Below, piece by piece: positions 10,845 through 21,000 of a stretch of DNA of 64,000 nt. Location: positions 930,001 to 994,000 of the forward strand of contig JAUZTG010000017.1 of assembly GCA_030734395.1 (NCBI GenBank), read 5' to 3'. The translations under genes were made by a program, and so were the position numbers. Numbering within the stretch: the first letter of the stretch is position 1; every line of letters starts with the position of its first letter. The notes below the pieces were generated by a model that was given only the letters and a program-made list of their open reading frames with translations, ran no database searches and was not told the origin of the DNA. The stretch is from Sarocladium kiliense. Lineage: Eukaryota > Ascomycota > Sordariomycetes > Hypocreales > Sarocladiaceae.

Positions 10845-12173
10845 CTAAAACTTACTGGCGTCAAATCCCAGCTCCTCCAATATTGACTTTGTGTGCTCAC
10901 CAAGTGCAGGAATCGCGTCCATCCTTGCATCAGCTGCTGTAGGGGTGCCCGGCGGTGCAAGAGCCGGTATGCGCCCTTGAGGTGTATCAACTTCGGTCCA
11001 GCGACGTCGTGCACGGAGTTGCGGGTGATTCCAGACATCTTGCATCGTGTTAACCGTTGCGTTGGCAATGGACGCTTTATCCAGCTTGGTCCGGACCTCC
11101 GCTGCGCTGAATGATTGGAAACAAGCACAGATGATCTCTTTGAGCTCATCGCGGTTCTGTACTCGTAGCGAGTTACTTGCAAAGCGAGCATCTTGGCTAA
11201 GTTCTGGCTTCTCGAGAACCGATCGACAGAAGTTGTCCCATTCCCTTTCGTTCTGGATTCCTAAAGTGACGGTCTCCCCGCCGCCAGTTTCGAATGGCCC
11301 ATAGGGATAGATAGCTGCGTGAGATGCCCCTGTTCTCTTAGGTGGCGGCGCTCCTTGATATGCGTAGTATAGTGGGAAGCTCATCCACTCCATCATGCTC
11401 TCCAGCATGGAGATGTCCAGTCTGCACCCTGAGCCAGTCTTTTGGCGTTGCATCAACGCTGCAAGAATGTTGGTGTATGCGTACATGCCGGCTGAGATGT
11501 CGGCAATAGAGATTCCAACTTTTGCAACCTCATTTTCACTGCCAGTGACGGAGAGTAACCCGGCTTCGCTTTGCACTAGCAAATCGTAGGACTTCTTGTC
11601 TCTGTACGGACCACTGTCGCCGTAGCCCGATACGTCGCAGACGATAAGGCCAGGATTCTTGGGCTTCAGAGCTTCGTATGACAAACCTAGCCGCGCGGTC
11701 GCTCCCGGAGCCAGATTCTGAACGAGAACGTCTGCTTTGTCGAGGAGCGCCATGAGGACCTTCATATGTTCGGGATTCTTGAGATCCAGCGCCAGGCTCT
11801 CTTTGGACCGGTTCAACCACACAAAGTGCGAGGCAAGTCCATCTACTCGGGAGTCGTATGCGCGAGCGAAATCACCGACGCCAGGCCGCTCCACCTTGAT
11901 GACCCGGGCGCCCAGATCTGCGAGTTGCCGCGTGCAGAATGGCGCTGCGACGGCGTGCTCAAGAGAAACCACGGTGATGCCATCGAGTGGTCTCAGCTTC
12001 GGCGCTCCATGGGTCTGTCCGTGACTTGAACTTTGTTGAGACATAGATCGGCAGTGTGTATGAGCGACAGTGGCAGTCCAGGGACTCTGAATCATCCGAG
12101 GGCGTTGCCGGAGATAAGGCGTTGCTGTTCTGGTGAACACTCGGAGAGCCATGCTCGTCTGCGGGATGGGCAC
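10845..12173 (-). CDS. CaiB/BaiF family III CoA-transferase (SUGCT-like), candidate succinyl-CoA:itaconate CoA-transferase
   Basis: This is an intronless frame of 442 aa. The first 50 residues, especially from Met8 (ATG 12152), look like a mitochondrial presequence (MALRVFTRTATPYLRQRPR). Either ATG may be the start. The body has LRPLDGITVVSLEHAVAAPF, the family start, RVIKVERPGVGDFAR, VLVQNLAPGA and SGYGDSGPY. Asp197 in KKSYDLLVQSEAGL matches the catalytic Asp that forms the acyl anhydride in formyl-CoA transferase. Mammalian SUGCT and fungal IctA in this family activate C5 dicarboxylates using succinyl-CoA. The C-terminus is -SKF, which resembles a peroxisomal PTS1. It is divergent from the acyl-CoA dehydrogenase gene. 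Confidence 0.88.
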   Translation of the reverse strand: MPIPQTSMALRVFTRTATPYLRQRPRMIQSPWTATVAHTHCRSMSQQSSSHGQTHGAPKLRPLDGITVVSLEHAVAAPFCTRQLADLGARVIKVERPGVGDFARAYDSRVDGLASHFVWLNRSKESLALDLKNPEHMKVLMALLDKADVLVQNLAPGATARLGLSYEALKPKNPGLIVCDVSGYGDSGPYRDKKSYDLLVQSEAGLLSVTGSENEVAKVGISIADISAGMYAYTNILAALMQRQKTGSGCRLDISMLESMMEWMSFPLYYAYQGAPPPKRTGASHAAIYPYGPFETGGGETVTLGIQNEREWDNFCRSVLEKPELSQDARFASNSLRVQNRDELKEIICACFQSFSAAEVRTKLDKASIANATVNTMQDVWNHPQLRARRRWTEVDTPQGRIPALAPPGTPTAADARMDAIPALGEHTKSILEELGFDASKF

Positions 12174-12823
12174 GAGTTTGGGGAACCGCGCTATTTCTGT
12201 CGCCTGGCACTTGAATGACGCGGGGGATAAGAGAATGTGCTCGTTGATTCATCTACCGACTTGTTTGAGTGAAGCGTTCACAAAGGCAAGCATATTATTT
12301 TATCGATCGGTTGTTCAGTACAAGAGCCAGCCGAGGACGAACGGGCTGCATATAACCGGCGTCTCTAGTTAGGTCGTTGGGACTCTTAACAGGAGCCAGG
12401 GACCTGACCTCAAGAGGACGCGGCGGAACAGCAACTGAATTGTGTCCACCATATTGGCTCCAATTATCGGCATATACACCGATAACTCAGAAGATTGGTT
12501 CCGTTTGCTCGTAGAAGGAATTGAAGATTGTCCTTCCCGCGTTACTAGGCTGAATGACAACAATATCGGGGTTGACGGGATGGCTAAGGTAGTGTGGAGG
12601 CGGGGGATGGCAGGTAGCAGTCATTCGGCAATATGATCGGTGTCTTGTCCCATGCTCGGCTACATGGCATCTACCTTGTGGTCATGGCGTCAGTGCAGTA
12701 CATTCCGCATAGTTAGATATAAGTCATCTGCTTCACATCTGCTCACATGAAAAGCGCGTATATCTCATTAGCTAATCATCTCAACCTATCGAAGAAGGAG
12801 GCTACTGCCAATCGTCTCTCACT
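12174..12823. promoter_or_regulatory. Divergent promoter between CoA-transferase and acyl-CoA dehydrogenase genes
   Basis: This 650-bp interval contains a perfect 7-bp inverted repeat, ttatcgg-N8-ccgataa at 12464-12485. That is CGG-N8-CCG, a classical site layout for a Zn2Cys6 dimer. No gene is seen inside. Confidence 0.55.
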
Positions 12824-14146
12824 ATGTCACTACACGGCGCATCCTTCCTGCGACGCGCAAGTCGGGTTGCGTCCACGAAGCAATCCTTCACGCAACCACT
12901 AAGACGACATGCCTTCTCAACAAGTAGGGCACAGCGTATCATGAGCATGGTCGGCTTCAGCGAGAACCAACTCATGGTACGCGAGGCTGTGAATCAGGTC
13001 TGCTCCGAGTTCCCAAATACCTATTGGCAAGAACGCGACCAAGAGGAGAAAGACCCGAAAGAGTTTCACGCCGCGCTCGCCAAGGCTGGCTGGCTAGGCA
13101 TTGCACTTCCAGAGAGTCTAGGGGGCTCTGGCTTGGGTATCTCAGAAGCAACTATTATGATGCAAACGATCGCCGAGTCGGGAGCAGGCATGGCTGGTGC
13201 ACAATCCATTCATGGAAATGTATATGCCACTCAGCCCCTGGCAAAGTTCGGTTCCCAGGCACAACTCGAGACAACAGTTCCTAACATCGTCTCTGGAGAG
13301 ACACGCGTATGTTTCGGTGTTACGGAGCCGAACGCCGGTCTCGATACCCTTCGGCTTGCAACTACAGCCAAGAAGAACTCAGATGGATCTTACAGCGTGA
13401 CTGGCCAGAAGATTTGGATCACCTGCGCTCAGGTCGCCTCGAAGATGATCCTCCTTGCACGCACAACTCCATTAGAGGAAGTTCGGAAACCGAGCGAAGG
13501 TCTTTCATTGTTTTGCATTGACATCGGTGACCGTAATAAGCCGGGTCTCGACCTCCGCAAGATTAAAAAGATGGGCGGTCGCGCCGTCGACGCCAACGAG
13601 GTATTCTTCGACAACTACCAGATCTCCGCAGACTCGCTTATTGGTAAGGAAGGCAAGGGCTTCAAGATGATCTTGCACGGGATGAACGCTGAGCGCTGTC
13701 TGCTTGCTGGAGAAGCTTTGGGACTCGGCTACGCTGCTCTTAAGAAAGCCAGCGAGTACGCGAAAGAGCGTGTTGTTTTCCAGCGCCCAATCGGTCAGAA
13801 CCAGGCAATTGCCCATCCGTTAGCAGACGCATACATGAAGCTCGAGGCTGCGAAGCTAGCAACCTACCACGCTGCCCGACTTTATGACCAGAGCAAGACG
13901 GATCCTTCGGTGCGACAGGATGAGATTGGTGTTGCGGCGAACAGTGCCAAGTATCTGGCAGCCGAGGCTGCGTTTACAGCTTGCGAAAGAGCAGTCTTGA
14001 CGCATGGCGGTATGGGCTACGCCATGGAATACGACGTGGAGAGGTGGTTCAGAGAGTGTCTTGTGCCAAGGATTGCACCAATTAGCAGGGAGATGATCTT
14101 GAACTACATCGGTGAGAGGGTACTGGACTTGCCCCGGAGCTATTGA
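12824..14146 (+). CDS. Acyl-CoA dehydrogenase, mitochondrial
   Basis: A single exon encodes 440 aa. Residues 1-38 form an Arg/Ser-rich presequence ending near AFSTSRAQR. The catalytic core follows: the alpha domain, CFGVTEPNAG (163-172) for FAD/acyl binding, GQKIWIT (195-200), the linker VVFQRPIGQNQAIA, and the C-terminal LTHGGMGYAMEYDVERWFRE block. The usual YEGT glutamate is absent, since RIAPISREM (416-424) stands there. Glu290 in AERCLL lies where isovaleryl- and long-chain acyl-CoA dehydrogenases keep their catalytic base. The enzyme would oxidise an acyl-CoA to the enoyl-CoA and pass electrons to ETF. Next to C5-dicarboxylate genes, methylsuccinyl-CoA is an attractive but unproven substrate. 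Confidence 0.92.
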   Translation: MSLHGASFLRRASRVASTKQSFTQPLRRHAFSTSRAQRIMSMVGFSENQLMVREAVNQVCSEFPNTYWQERDQEEKDPKEFHAALAKAGWLGIALPESLGGSGLGISEATIMMQTIAESGAGMAGAQSIHGNVYATQPLAKFGSQAQLETTVPNIVSGETRVCFGVTEPNAGLDTLRLATTAKKNSDGSYSVTGQKIWITCAQVASKMILLARTTPLEEVRKPSEGLSLFCIDIGDRNKPGLDLRKIKKMGGRAVDANEVFFDNYQISADSLIGKEGKGFKMILHGMNAERCLLAGEALGLGYAALKKASEYAKERVVFQRPIGQNQAIAHPLADAYMKLEAAKLATYHAARLYDQSKTDPSVRQDEIGVAANSAKYLAAEAAFTACERAVLTHGGMGYAMEYDVERWFRECLVPRIAPISREMILNYIGERVLDLPRSY

Positions 14147-14568
14147 CTGGTGTTAGGGAAGAGAGGGTAAATTTAGTCTATTAGAAACTGTATGGCGAAC
14201 ACATAATTTTCTTTAAGAGCGTAAACGAATTTGCTTGTTCTTTTTAAATACAATTGTACACTTGCCAGGTAGATTCCAATTCCCATGAACAGAGTACTTC
14301 TCACAACCAGTTAGAAAATCTCGAAAAAGGAACAGTGCCCGAGTCGCGTAAGCTTTGTTCCTGGAGCAAGACACAAGTAGTGCTTCAAAGATGGCGAATT
14401 GCGGTGAAAGTGAATGGGTGATGCGGGTACTGGGGCATTCACTAGACGAAGATAAATTCACTGCACACTCACCTGCAGCAATAGAACCCTTCCGTAGACA
14501 AACAGCGTCATGCCGTGATCCATCATGACGCTTATTTCTATTCAAGTTCGGCTTCGCACCTGATAGGC
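14147..14568. other. Intergenic, dehydrogenase to BTB gene
   Basis: No gene is supported in these 422 bp. It ends the catabolic cluster and carries the BTB promoter. Confidence 0.4.
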
Positions 14569-15331
14569 ATGACATCCGTCATTGAGGCTGTTCTGCCGAC
14601 TTCGAATGACTTGCCGTCCTTAGAACAAAGAATGGCGATTCCGAGATTCTTCTTCGCGAAGTAAGTTGACCTATCTGTTTTTCTTGGGATGAAAAGCTGA
14701 AGGTGTAACCAGAGCATACACCTCTGAGGTTCTGACAGTCCTCGTCGGCCCAGAAGCTCGCCCTTGTCTGATCCATTCGGCGCTCTTCGCGGCGCAGTCA
14801 CGCACCCTCGAGAGGATGGTTGAGAACTTCCGATTCCACGAGCAACGCCTAGTATGGCGCGATATTACAGTGCGAACGTTCCTGCACTTCTGTCAATTCG
14901 CGTACAATGGAGACTTTGACATTCATCACCCGGAGATCCATAACGGACAGGATATCCCAGCCTCTGTGGAAAGTTTAGACCTCGGCCAGTGGCTTGTTCA
15001 GAACGCTGAAGTTATAGCTCTTGCCGATTATTACGGAGTCGATGATCTGATCAGTCACGCGATGGCGAAACTTAATAGATCGTTGGCAACCTTGTTACCG
15101 CGTCTCAGGAGAAACCACACCGATCCCACAGCAGTCGAGGCTGTTACGGACTTGCTCGACTATTGCTATGACCCGGGACGGCCTCAGGTTCTCCGAGACG
15201 CAGTCGAAGATATCCTTCGAAAGTGCTCTAATACACTGTATGACTACCGACGCTGCCTGCTACTAGCCGAGAAATATCATCCTTTGTCCCTGAAGTTCAG
15301 TAAATACCTTCACAAGCCACACGCCAGATAA
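14569..15331 (+). CDS. BTB/POZ domain protein
   Basis: Exons 14569-14660 and 14713-15331, with a 52-bp intron and phases in agreement, give 236 aa. The N-terminal half is a BTB fold of the fungal type: SEVLTVLVGPEARPCLIHSAL, then a core ending in FLHFCQFAYNGDFD. A helical region follows (NAEVIALADYYGVDDLISHAMAKL), as in proteins where the BTB domain is the only recognisable domain. These proteins are often lineage-expanded in dothideomycetes. A role as a CUL3 adaptor or dimerisation partner is possible but unproven. Three more relatives lie in this window at 15718, 17534 and 34612. Confidence 0.82.
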
Positions 15332-15717
15332 GACAACTTTCACAACTGCCTCCCTAGTTGGACCTAGCGGTTTGAACATGGACATGAGTCGGCCTTACGA
15401 GGACAGTTCATGCTGAAGATTGGGTGGAAATAGGTCCGTGAAGTGCTGGAACATGCAGGGAATGACGAATTATACACCCGAGCCAGATGATTGCATCAGA
15501 CGTGAGCGACGTATGAAATGGATTGATGTTGCATATGCACATACGCCTTTCGGCCAGCCGTTGACGGCCAGCAGCCACCTCATCTCACGCGCTCCTCCAG
15601 CTACAATAACAACTTTCTATGTTTTCCCTTTGGTTTCTTCCGTATTGTACCCCCTCAAGTTCTACCCATCAAACCTCACACAACTTCCTCCGCTCCGGCA
15701 TCACCAAAGCCGCGATC
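15332..15717. other. Intergenic between two BTB genes
   Basis: No gene is supported in these 386 bp. A pyrimidine-rich leader lies just before the second BTB gene. Confidence 0.35.
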
Positions 15718-16563
15718 ATGGCAGGCCCCGTGAAGAAGAATGGCCAGACAGCCACTCAAGGTGCTCAGCCTGTCACGAAGAAGCGCCGCCTCTCCTTCTC
15801 CGAGTTGGTGAACCACAACCCTAACAGGTTACCATTTTCGTGACTGACCGGAAACAGAATCGCCAGTTCGCAAATCTTCAAAATCTTCGTCGGTCCTGCC
15901 AAGAAGGAGCATCTGATGCACTCTGTCCTGTTCGCCAGCCAGTCCCCTGTGCTTGATGCGCTCGTCAACAACGGCATGAAGCAAACAACCGAACAGTCTG
16001 TGACATGGGATCACATTTCGGAACACACGTTTTCCAAGTTCTGCCAGTTCGCATACACTGGAAGCTTTGCCATCGAGGCACCCGGCACGACCATAGACAA
16101 CAAAGACATGACGCGCAGCGAATGGCTCATTCAGTATGCAGAGGTGATAAACTTCGCAGAGTGCTACGCGATCGATTCTCTCCTCGCTACCTCTGCCGAG
16201 AAACTCGAAACTGTGCTCGCTTCTCTTTCAGTGACTGGTAAAGCGGCGCCAGCTATGGCAGATTTCCTCAAGCATTGCTTCTTGAACGAGAACCCTGCCA
16301 TTCTCCGGGACATCGTCAAGGCCTGTCTAGAAATGAATGGTTCGGAATTCTGGCGGAATTCTTACTTCCAAGGCGTCGTAAAGGATGTCGGTGTTCTCAG
16401 TCACGTGTTGATCGACTGTCTTGCATCAAGGAATGCACCAGTGACAGCAAGATGCACAAAAGCTTCCTGTCGAAAGTTGTGGCCTGGTTTCATGGTTTCT
16501 TGCTGTGGAGTGAAGTGCGAGCTGGTTTACAGTGCGGAGGGTTTGATTTCCAAGATGAAGTGA
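15718..16563 (+). CDS. BTB/POZ domain protein
   Basis: The ATG at 15718 opens a short basic N-terminus (KKRRLSFSE). The BTB domain follows in a second exon from 15858 (IASSQIFKIFVGPAKKEHLMHSVL, later FCQFAYTGSF). A stop codon between them must be spliced out. A 54-bp intron 15804-15857 (donor gttggt) gives 263 aa. A 30-bp alternative (donor at 15828) also keeps frame but would be unusually short. The helical part after the BTB fold contains YAEVINFAECYAIDSLLATSAEKL, clearly homologous to the neighbouring BTB gene. The C-terminal 50 residues are Cys-rich and less conserved. It looks like a tandem relative of the gene at 14569. Confidence 0.78.
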
Positions 16564-16951
16564 TGAGTGGCGTGATTCGAAGGGCTGTCTGGAAAGAAGG
16601 TATGTTTGACTTGGTATGCAATAGTTGTGTCGCTGACGGTCTTGCCAGCAGGATGGGCATTGTTTTGCATCATGCCCCCGAAAATTCATCGCCACGATTG
16701 TATTGATAACCCAGAGACCTTTTATGATCCAAAGGGACGCTGTCATTGAGACAGAGCCTTGGTCTAGGTCGATCCGCATATACTTCCAATACAGATCTGT
16801 GTTGCAAAAGTCATATCTCAAGTATAACCTGACGCATCGAAACTCCAATTTACTACTCATCTCAATCAGACTTTAACTATGAGCTGCCGAAACATCAGAG
16901 CTAGGTTGGGCTCTTTGGACTTCTTCCCTGCACAATGATTGCTTAGTCCAT
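16564..16951. other. Intergenic between convergent BTB genes
   Basis: No gene is supported in these 388 bp. Confidence 0.35.
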
Positions 16952-17534
16952 CTAGTTTGGGTTCATGAGGCGCTTGCAGAGAGCTTGACAGAACTCGGAG
17001 GAGCCTTCAACCACGTTGTGTATTTTCTGACTGCGGTGAAGGTCCTCCATCGCGTGTGTGATAAGCTCGATTACTAAGTGCTTGAATTGTTGCGGAAGGC
17101 CCTCAGTGGGATCGAAGCAGAACTCGATGAAAGAAGCCAGTCTCTCCTCCTTCTCTGCGATCATCGCTACCCCTCCCCCGCCCCCCCTGAGTAAGGCCAT
17201 GGCACACATGGTGAATGAGACTAATCAGGTCACCCTCCAGCCTGTATGTTGCATGTTGCGTGAGTCTGTCGACAGCGTAACAGTCACCAAGGATGATGAG
17301 ACGGCAATGAGCTTTCATGTCGTCAAGAGATGTTCTGGCCACCTCATCATGACCACCCACGACATCATCGAAGTAGAGATCGTACCGACCGGTGTAAGCA
17401 AACTGAGCAAATCGAGCGAAAGTGCACTTATCGACATAGGGCCAGCGCACTACTCCCTCGGTAGCCTCACGCATTGGGTCATCGACAAGGACAGCAAGCA
17501 CCGGCGATTGGGCACGGAGCACTGCAGCATGCAT
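16952..17534 (-). CDS. BTB/POZ domain protein, 5' end unresolved
   Basis: Minus-strand exons 17534-17234 and 17166-16952 encode at least 171 aa with BTB landmarks (MHAAVLRAQSPVLAVLVDD, FARFAQFAYTGRYDL, ILGDCYAVDRLTQHATYRLE). The frame changes near 17170-17230. A 67-bp intron 17167-17233, with a CTTAC branch site before a G-rich stretch and a tag acceptor, repairs it with matching phase. A frameshift in the G-rich tract is the alternative. Upstream of the internal Met, the frame continues with YYGYKPFKFIVGEPEHEFL, the normal BTB start, then hits a stop. An upstream exon is therefore missing from my model, or the gene is decaying. Confidence 0.62.
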
Positions 17535-18053
17535 GAGGAACTCGTGCTCAGGCTCGCCGACAATGAATTTGAAGGGCTTGTAGCCGTAGTACCTATCGGA
17601 GAGTCAGAAAACGCTTCACCCAGGCCCTCCCATTTAATGCAACGAGGCGACTCATAGGAGTTTCATCCAGCAACTGCTCAAGCATCTCAGGGCAAAAAGC
17701 GTGTAATCCATTCACCACAATCTTCAGGTTCATTCGCCTCCGCTGAGCAATACGGACGTAGATTGGGTTCGGTAAGTATATGATGCAGTATCCCAGTACA
17801 AAGCTGATAGTCCACAAAAGTGATATGCGGCAAATATGTTTCGCTTTTGCATCTCCGTGCAAACACGAGTGATGCTTCAATAATCACCGGATGCGTCGTC
17901 GTTCTTTCATAGCCTGTGAACAGTATGTCGACCTGCTTTGTGCTGAACGTCTGGACTGCTTCCCGTCTTCCCACGTAACCGCAAATATTGAATTGTATAT
18001 TGAGAGGATTAGTGTACCGCTCATCCAAAGTTCCACGCTGAAGGACAAAGTCT
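17535..18053. other. Unresolved interval between BTB gene and fusion gene
   Basis: This should contain the 5' exon of the minus-strand BTB gene and the 3' end of the fusion gene. Two overlapping minus-strand frames cover it (17593-17880 and 17687-18088) without recognisable domains. I cannot choose a first exon. Confidence 0.3.
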
Positions 18054-21000
18054 CTAGTTCCAATCACCGTTGGTATCCTCCAAGTCAAGAGTCGGCGACG
18101 GGGCAGCTCGGGACCTGCGCTTCATAGACGCCGGCGTGAGGTTATCGATCAGAAAGTCCGGTAGCAGACGCAACAGAGCACCCGATAATAGAGAGGTCGT
18201 ACCAAGAACAATCGAAATCACCCACTCTCTGGCGTCCAAGGGGACGACTTTGAAGGCCTTGCCACCAATAAACACAATGAGAACCTGCCCGCCTGCAATG
18301 AGTCCCCCAACCAAAAAGTAGAGAGAATGTCGAGACGTTCCCTCGAATATATTGAGCCTATTGTCCAGTCGTTGCGAGTTGACAATATTGAAGATTTGAA
18401 GCCACACAAAGGTGTTGAAGACGAATGTGTTCCGGTGTGGCTGGTCATTTGGAGATGGGGGCACCATGCCGATGCCAAATACTGCCAAACACCCGAAGTA
18501 CGCCAGGAGGGTAATAACCAGCTGACTGATAATTTGTCCGATGACCATCTTCTGTGTCGGAAGAGTAATGATGGGTGTGGTCTTTGGACTGAGCTGCTGA
18601 TGTCGAATTGTTTCGGTCAACGAGCTCGCGAGGAAGGCGAAGGATGACACGCTTGTCACGAGAGTGACCCAGAGGAGCTGGACAGCGTTGAGCACCGGAC
18701 TGTCACTTAAATCCGTAGCAGTTGCTGTGCAGAACGTCAGTACTGACGCAGTACAAGTGGCCGCCAATCTGTACAGTAGGGCTCTTGCATGGCTGTCCCT
18801 GGCTGCGCGACTCCAGAAGATGCACGTTACCATCGAAGAGAAGCCGTCATCCATCAGCACAACGTCTGAAGCTTCGATCGCAGTATCCGTGCCGGAGATG
18901 CCCTTGGAGAACCCTACTTCGGCCAACTTCAATGCAAAAGCATCGCTGCCGTTCCCCCCAGTCACAGCTACAGTTTCGCCCTGGCGCTGCAGAAGCCGGA
19001 CTAAGAGCATCTTATCTTCCGGGGACGCGCGCGCCAGCAACATGAGACGGGGGAGCACGTCGCGCTGCGATCCGTCGTCCAAACATCGAAACTCAGGACC
19101 CTGCATAATGATGCTGTTGTTCCGGAGTATGCCGATCTCTTGGGCTACTGCTCGAGCAGTTTCCACATTGTCTCCGGTCACCATCCGGACGGTGATGCCA
19201 GCTCGGTGGCAATCCACTACAGCATCAGGAGCGCCGCTGCGAAGAGGATCCTTTATTCCTACAACGGCAAGTAACGTCATTCCCTGAAGTGCCGTGTCAT
19301 ATGCAAGCGTTGGCCGGTGATCAAAGTCTCGAAAGCAAAGAAGTAGTGGACGGAGAGATCTGGAACCATACGTGGCAACTATTTGGCAGTATAGCTCTCG
19401 ATTCGCGTCCGTGAGACTCATCGTCGAAAGACTGTCGTTGTTCGGGGTTGCACTCGAGACGACCTCTGAACACCGTCCCAGTAAGCTCTCGGGGGCACCT
19501 TTCATGAAGACACGAAAGGCACCCCCTGGCAACCTGACCATTGTTGCCATAAACCGATTATGGGTTACGAAAGGCAGCATGTCTAAGATCTCTGAATTGC
19601 ATCTTTCTTCCTCAAGTGGCCCAAGTCCAAGGACTTCGCGTCCAAAGTTGAGTAGAGCAACCTCGGTCTTGGAGCCCATAAATGCGTGTTGGCCGTCAAG
19701 GTGGTCCTGGTAAGCTGTCGAATTGACAGCGATAGATCCAACGAGCAACTGCTTCTCTTCGGGGCCCAAGATTTTGGCAAATGCAACCCCGGACTGGCAA
19801 TCCAAGGGACTAACATTATCTTGACTAGCACTTGCCAAGTCCGTCGCCTCGAGTTGGTTGCCAAATCCTTTGAAGCTTCCCAGAGTGACAGCCACAACAG
19901 TTGTTCGGTTCTGCGTTAAGATGCCCGTTTTGCCTGTGCATATTGTTGTTACACTGGCCGCAGTCTCCCAGGCTTTGTTGTATCGAATGAGACTATTATT
20001 CTTCCTTTGCCTTGCCAGTATGGTCGTTGTGGTGAGGGAACCAATATGAGATAAGAAAGGAACAGCCACAGCGACACCCAAAGCTAGAACAAGAACAAGC
20101 ATGTTCAGGAAGTTGCGACCCTTTTGCTCTGCTGTAAGAGCGCTGGAGGGGAGGGTGGCCAGAAGCTTGATGGTGCAGACAGTGAATAAGAGGATCCCAA
20201 CCGCGATTCCAAGTCTCCGGGTGGTCGTACTGAGATCCTGTAATCTCCTCATATAAGGACCCAAGGACTTTTCGTCAACCAACGACATGCGGGTCTTCCC
20301 GTATGTAGAGTGGATACCAACAGCTGTGACAATGTATGAGCCTGTTCCCCCCAGAACCTTGCTTCCGGACATGATGAAGGGGTCCATCGCCGTCAAGGGA
20401 TGGTGTGCTGAGCCATTGACGACATCATCCAGGGCCGTGAATACTTGGTCTCCGGGCACCTTCTTCATGACGTCGCTTTCCCCGGTGCAGTTGGATTCGT
20501 CGCATTCCAGACCGTAACCATCTATGAGGATGCCGTCGACAGGCACGATATCTCCAGCAGCGAGTAGAACAACATCGCCGACGAGGATTTCGATGATATC
20601 AACCTCAACAGTGAGACCCGAACGAACAATCCGAGCAGTCCGACATTCGCGCATTGCTTTCTGCCGTGCAACACGCCGTTGTGCTGTCCCTGGAGACAAT
20701 GTCAGCTTTCTTCTTGTCTAAATGATCTGTCCAGGCCAACTGCTTACACTGATAGAGCGTCTCCACCCCAATGATAATGGAAATACCGACCAATATGGCA
20801 ACGCCATGAACCCAGTCCGCATTGGGCTCGTTTCTCCCTTGCGAAGGAGTAACAATACTCTCGTACATGCCCCAGGCAGATGAAGCAATCGCAGCGACTG
20901 TCAGGAGAACTAACAGCCACTCGCCGCAGTATACATCACGTACCATTCGGAAAAGTGACTTTTTTGCAGGTTCTGGGATCCGATTTACCCGAAACACACG

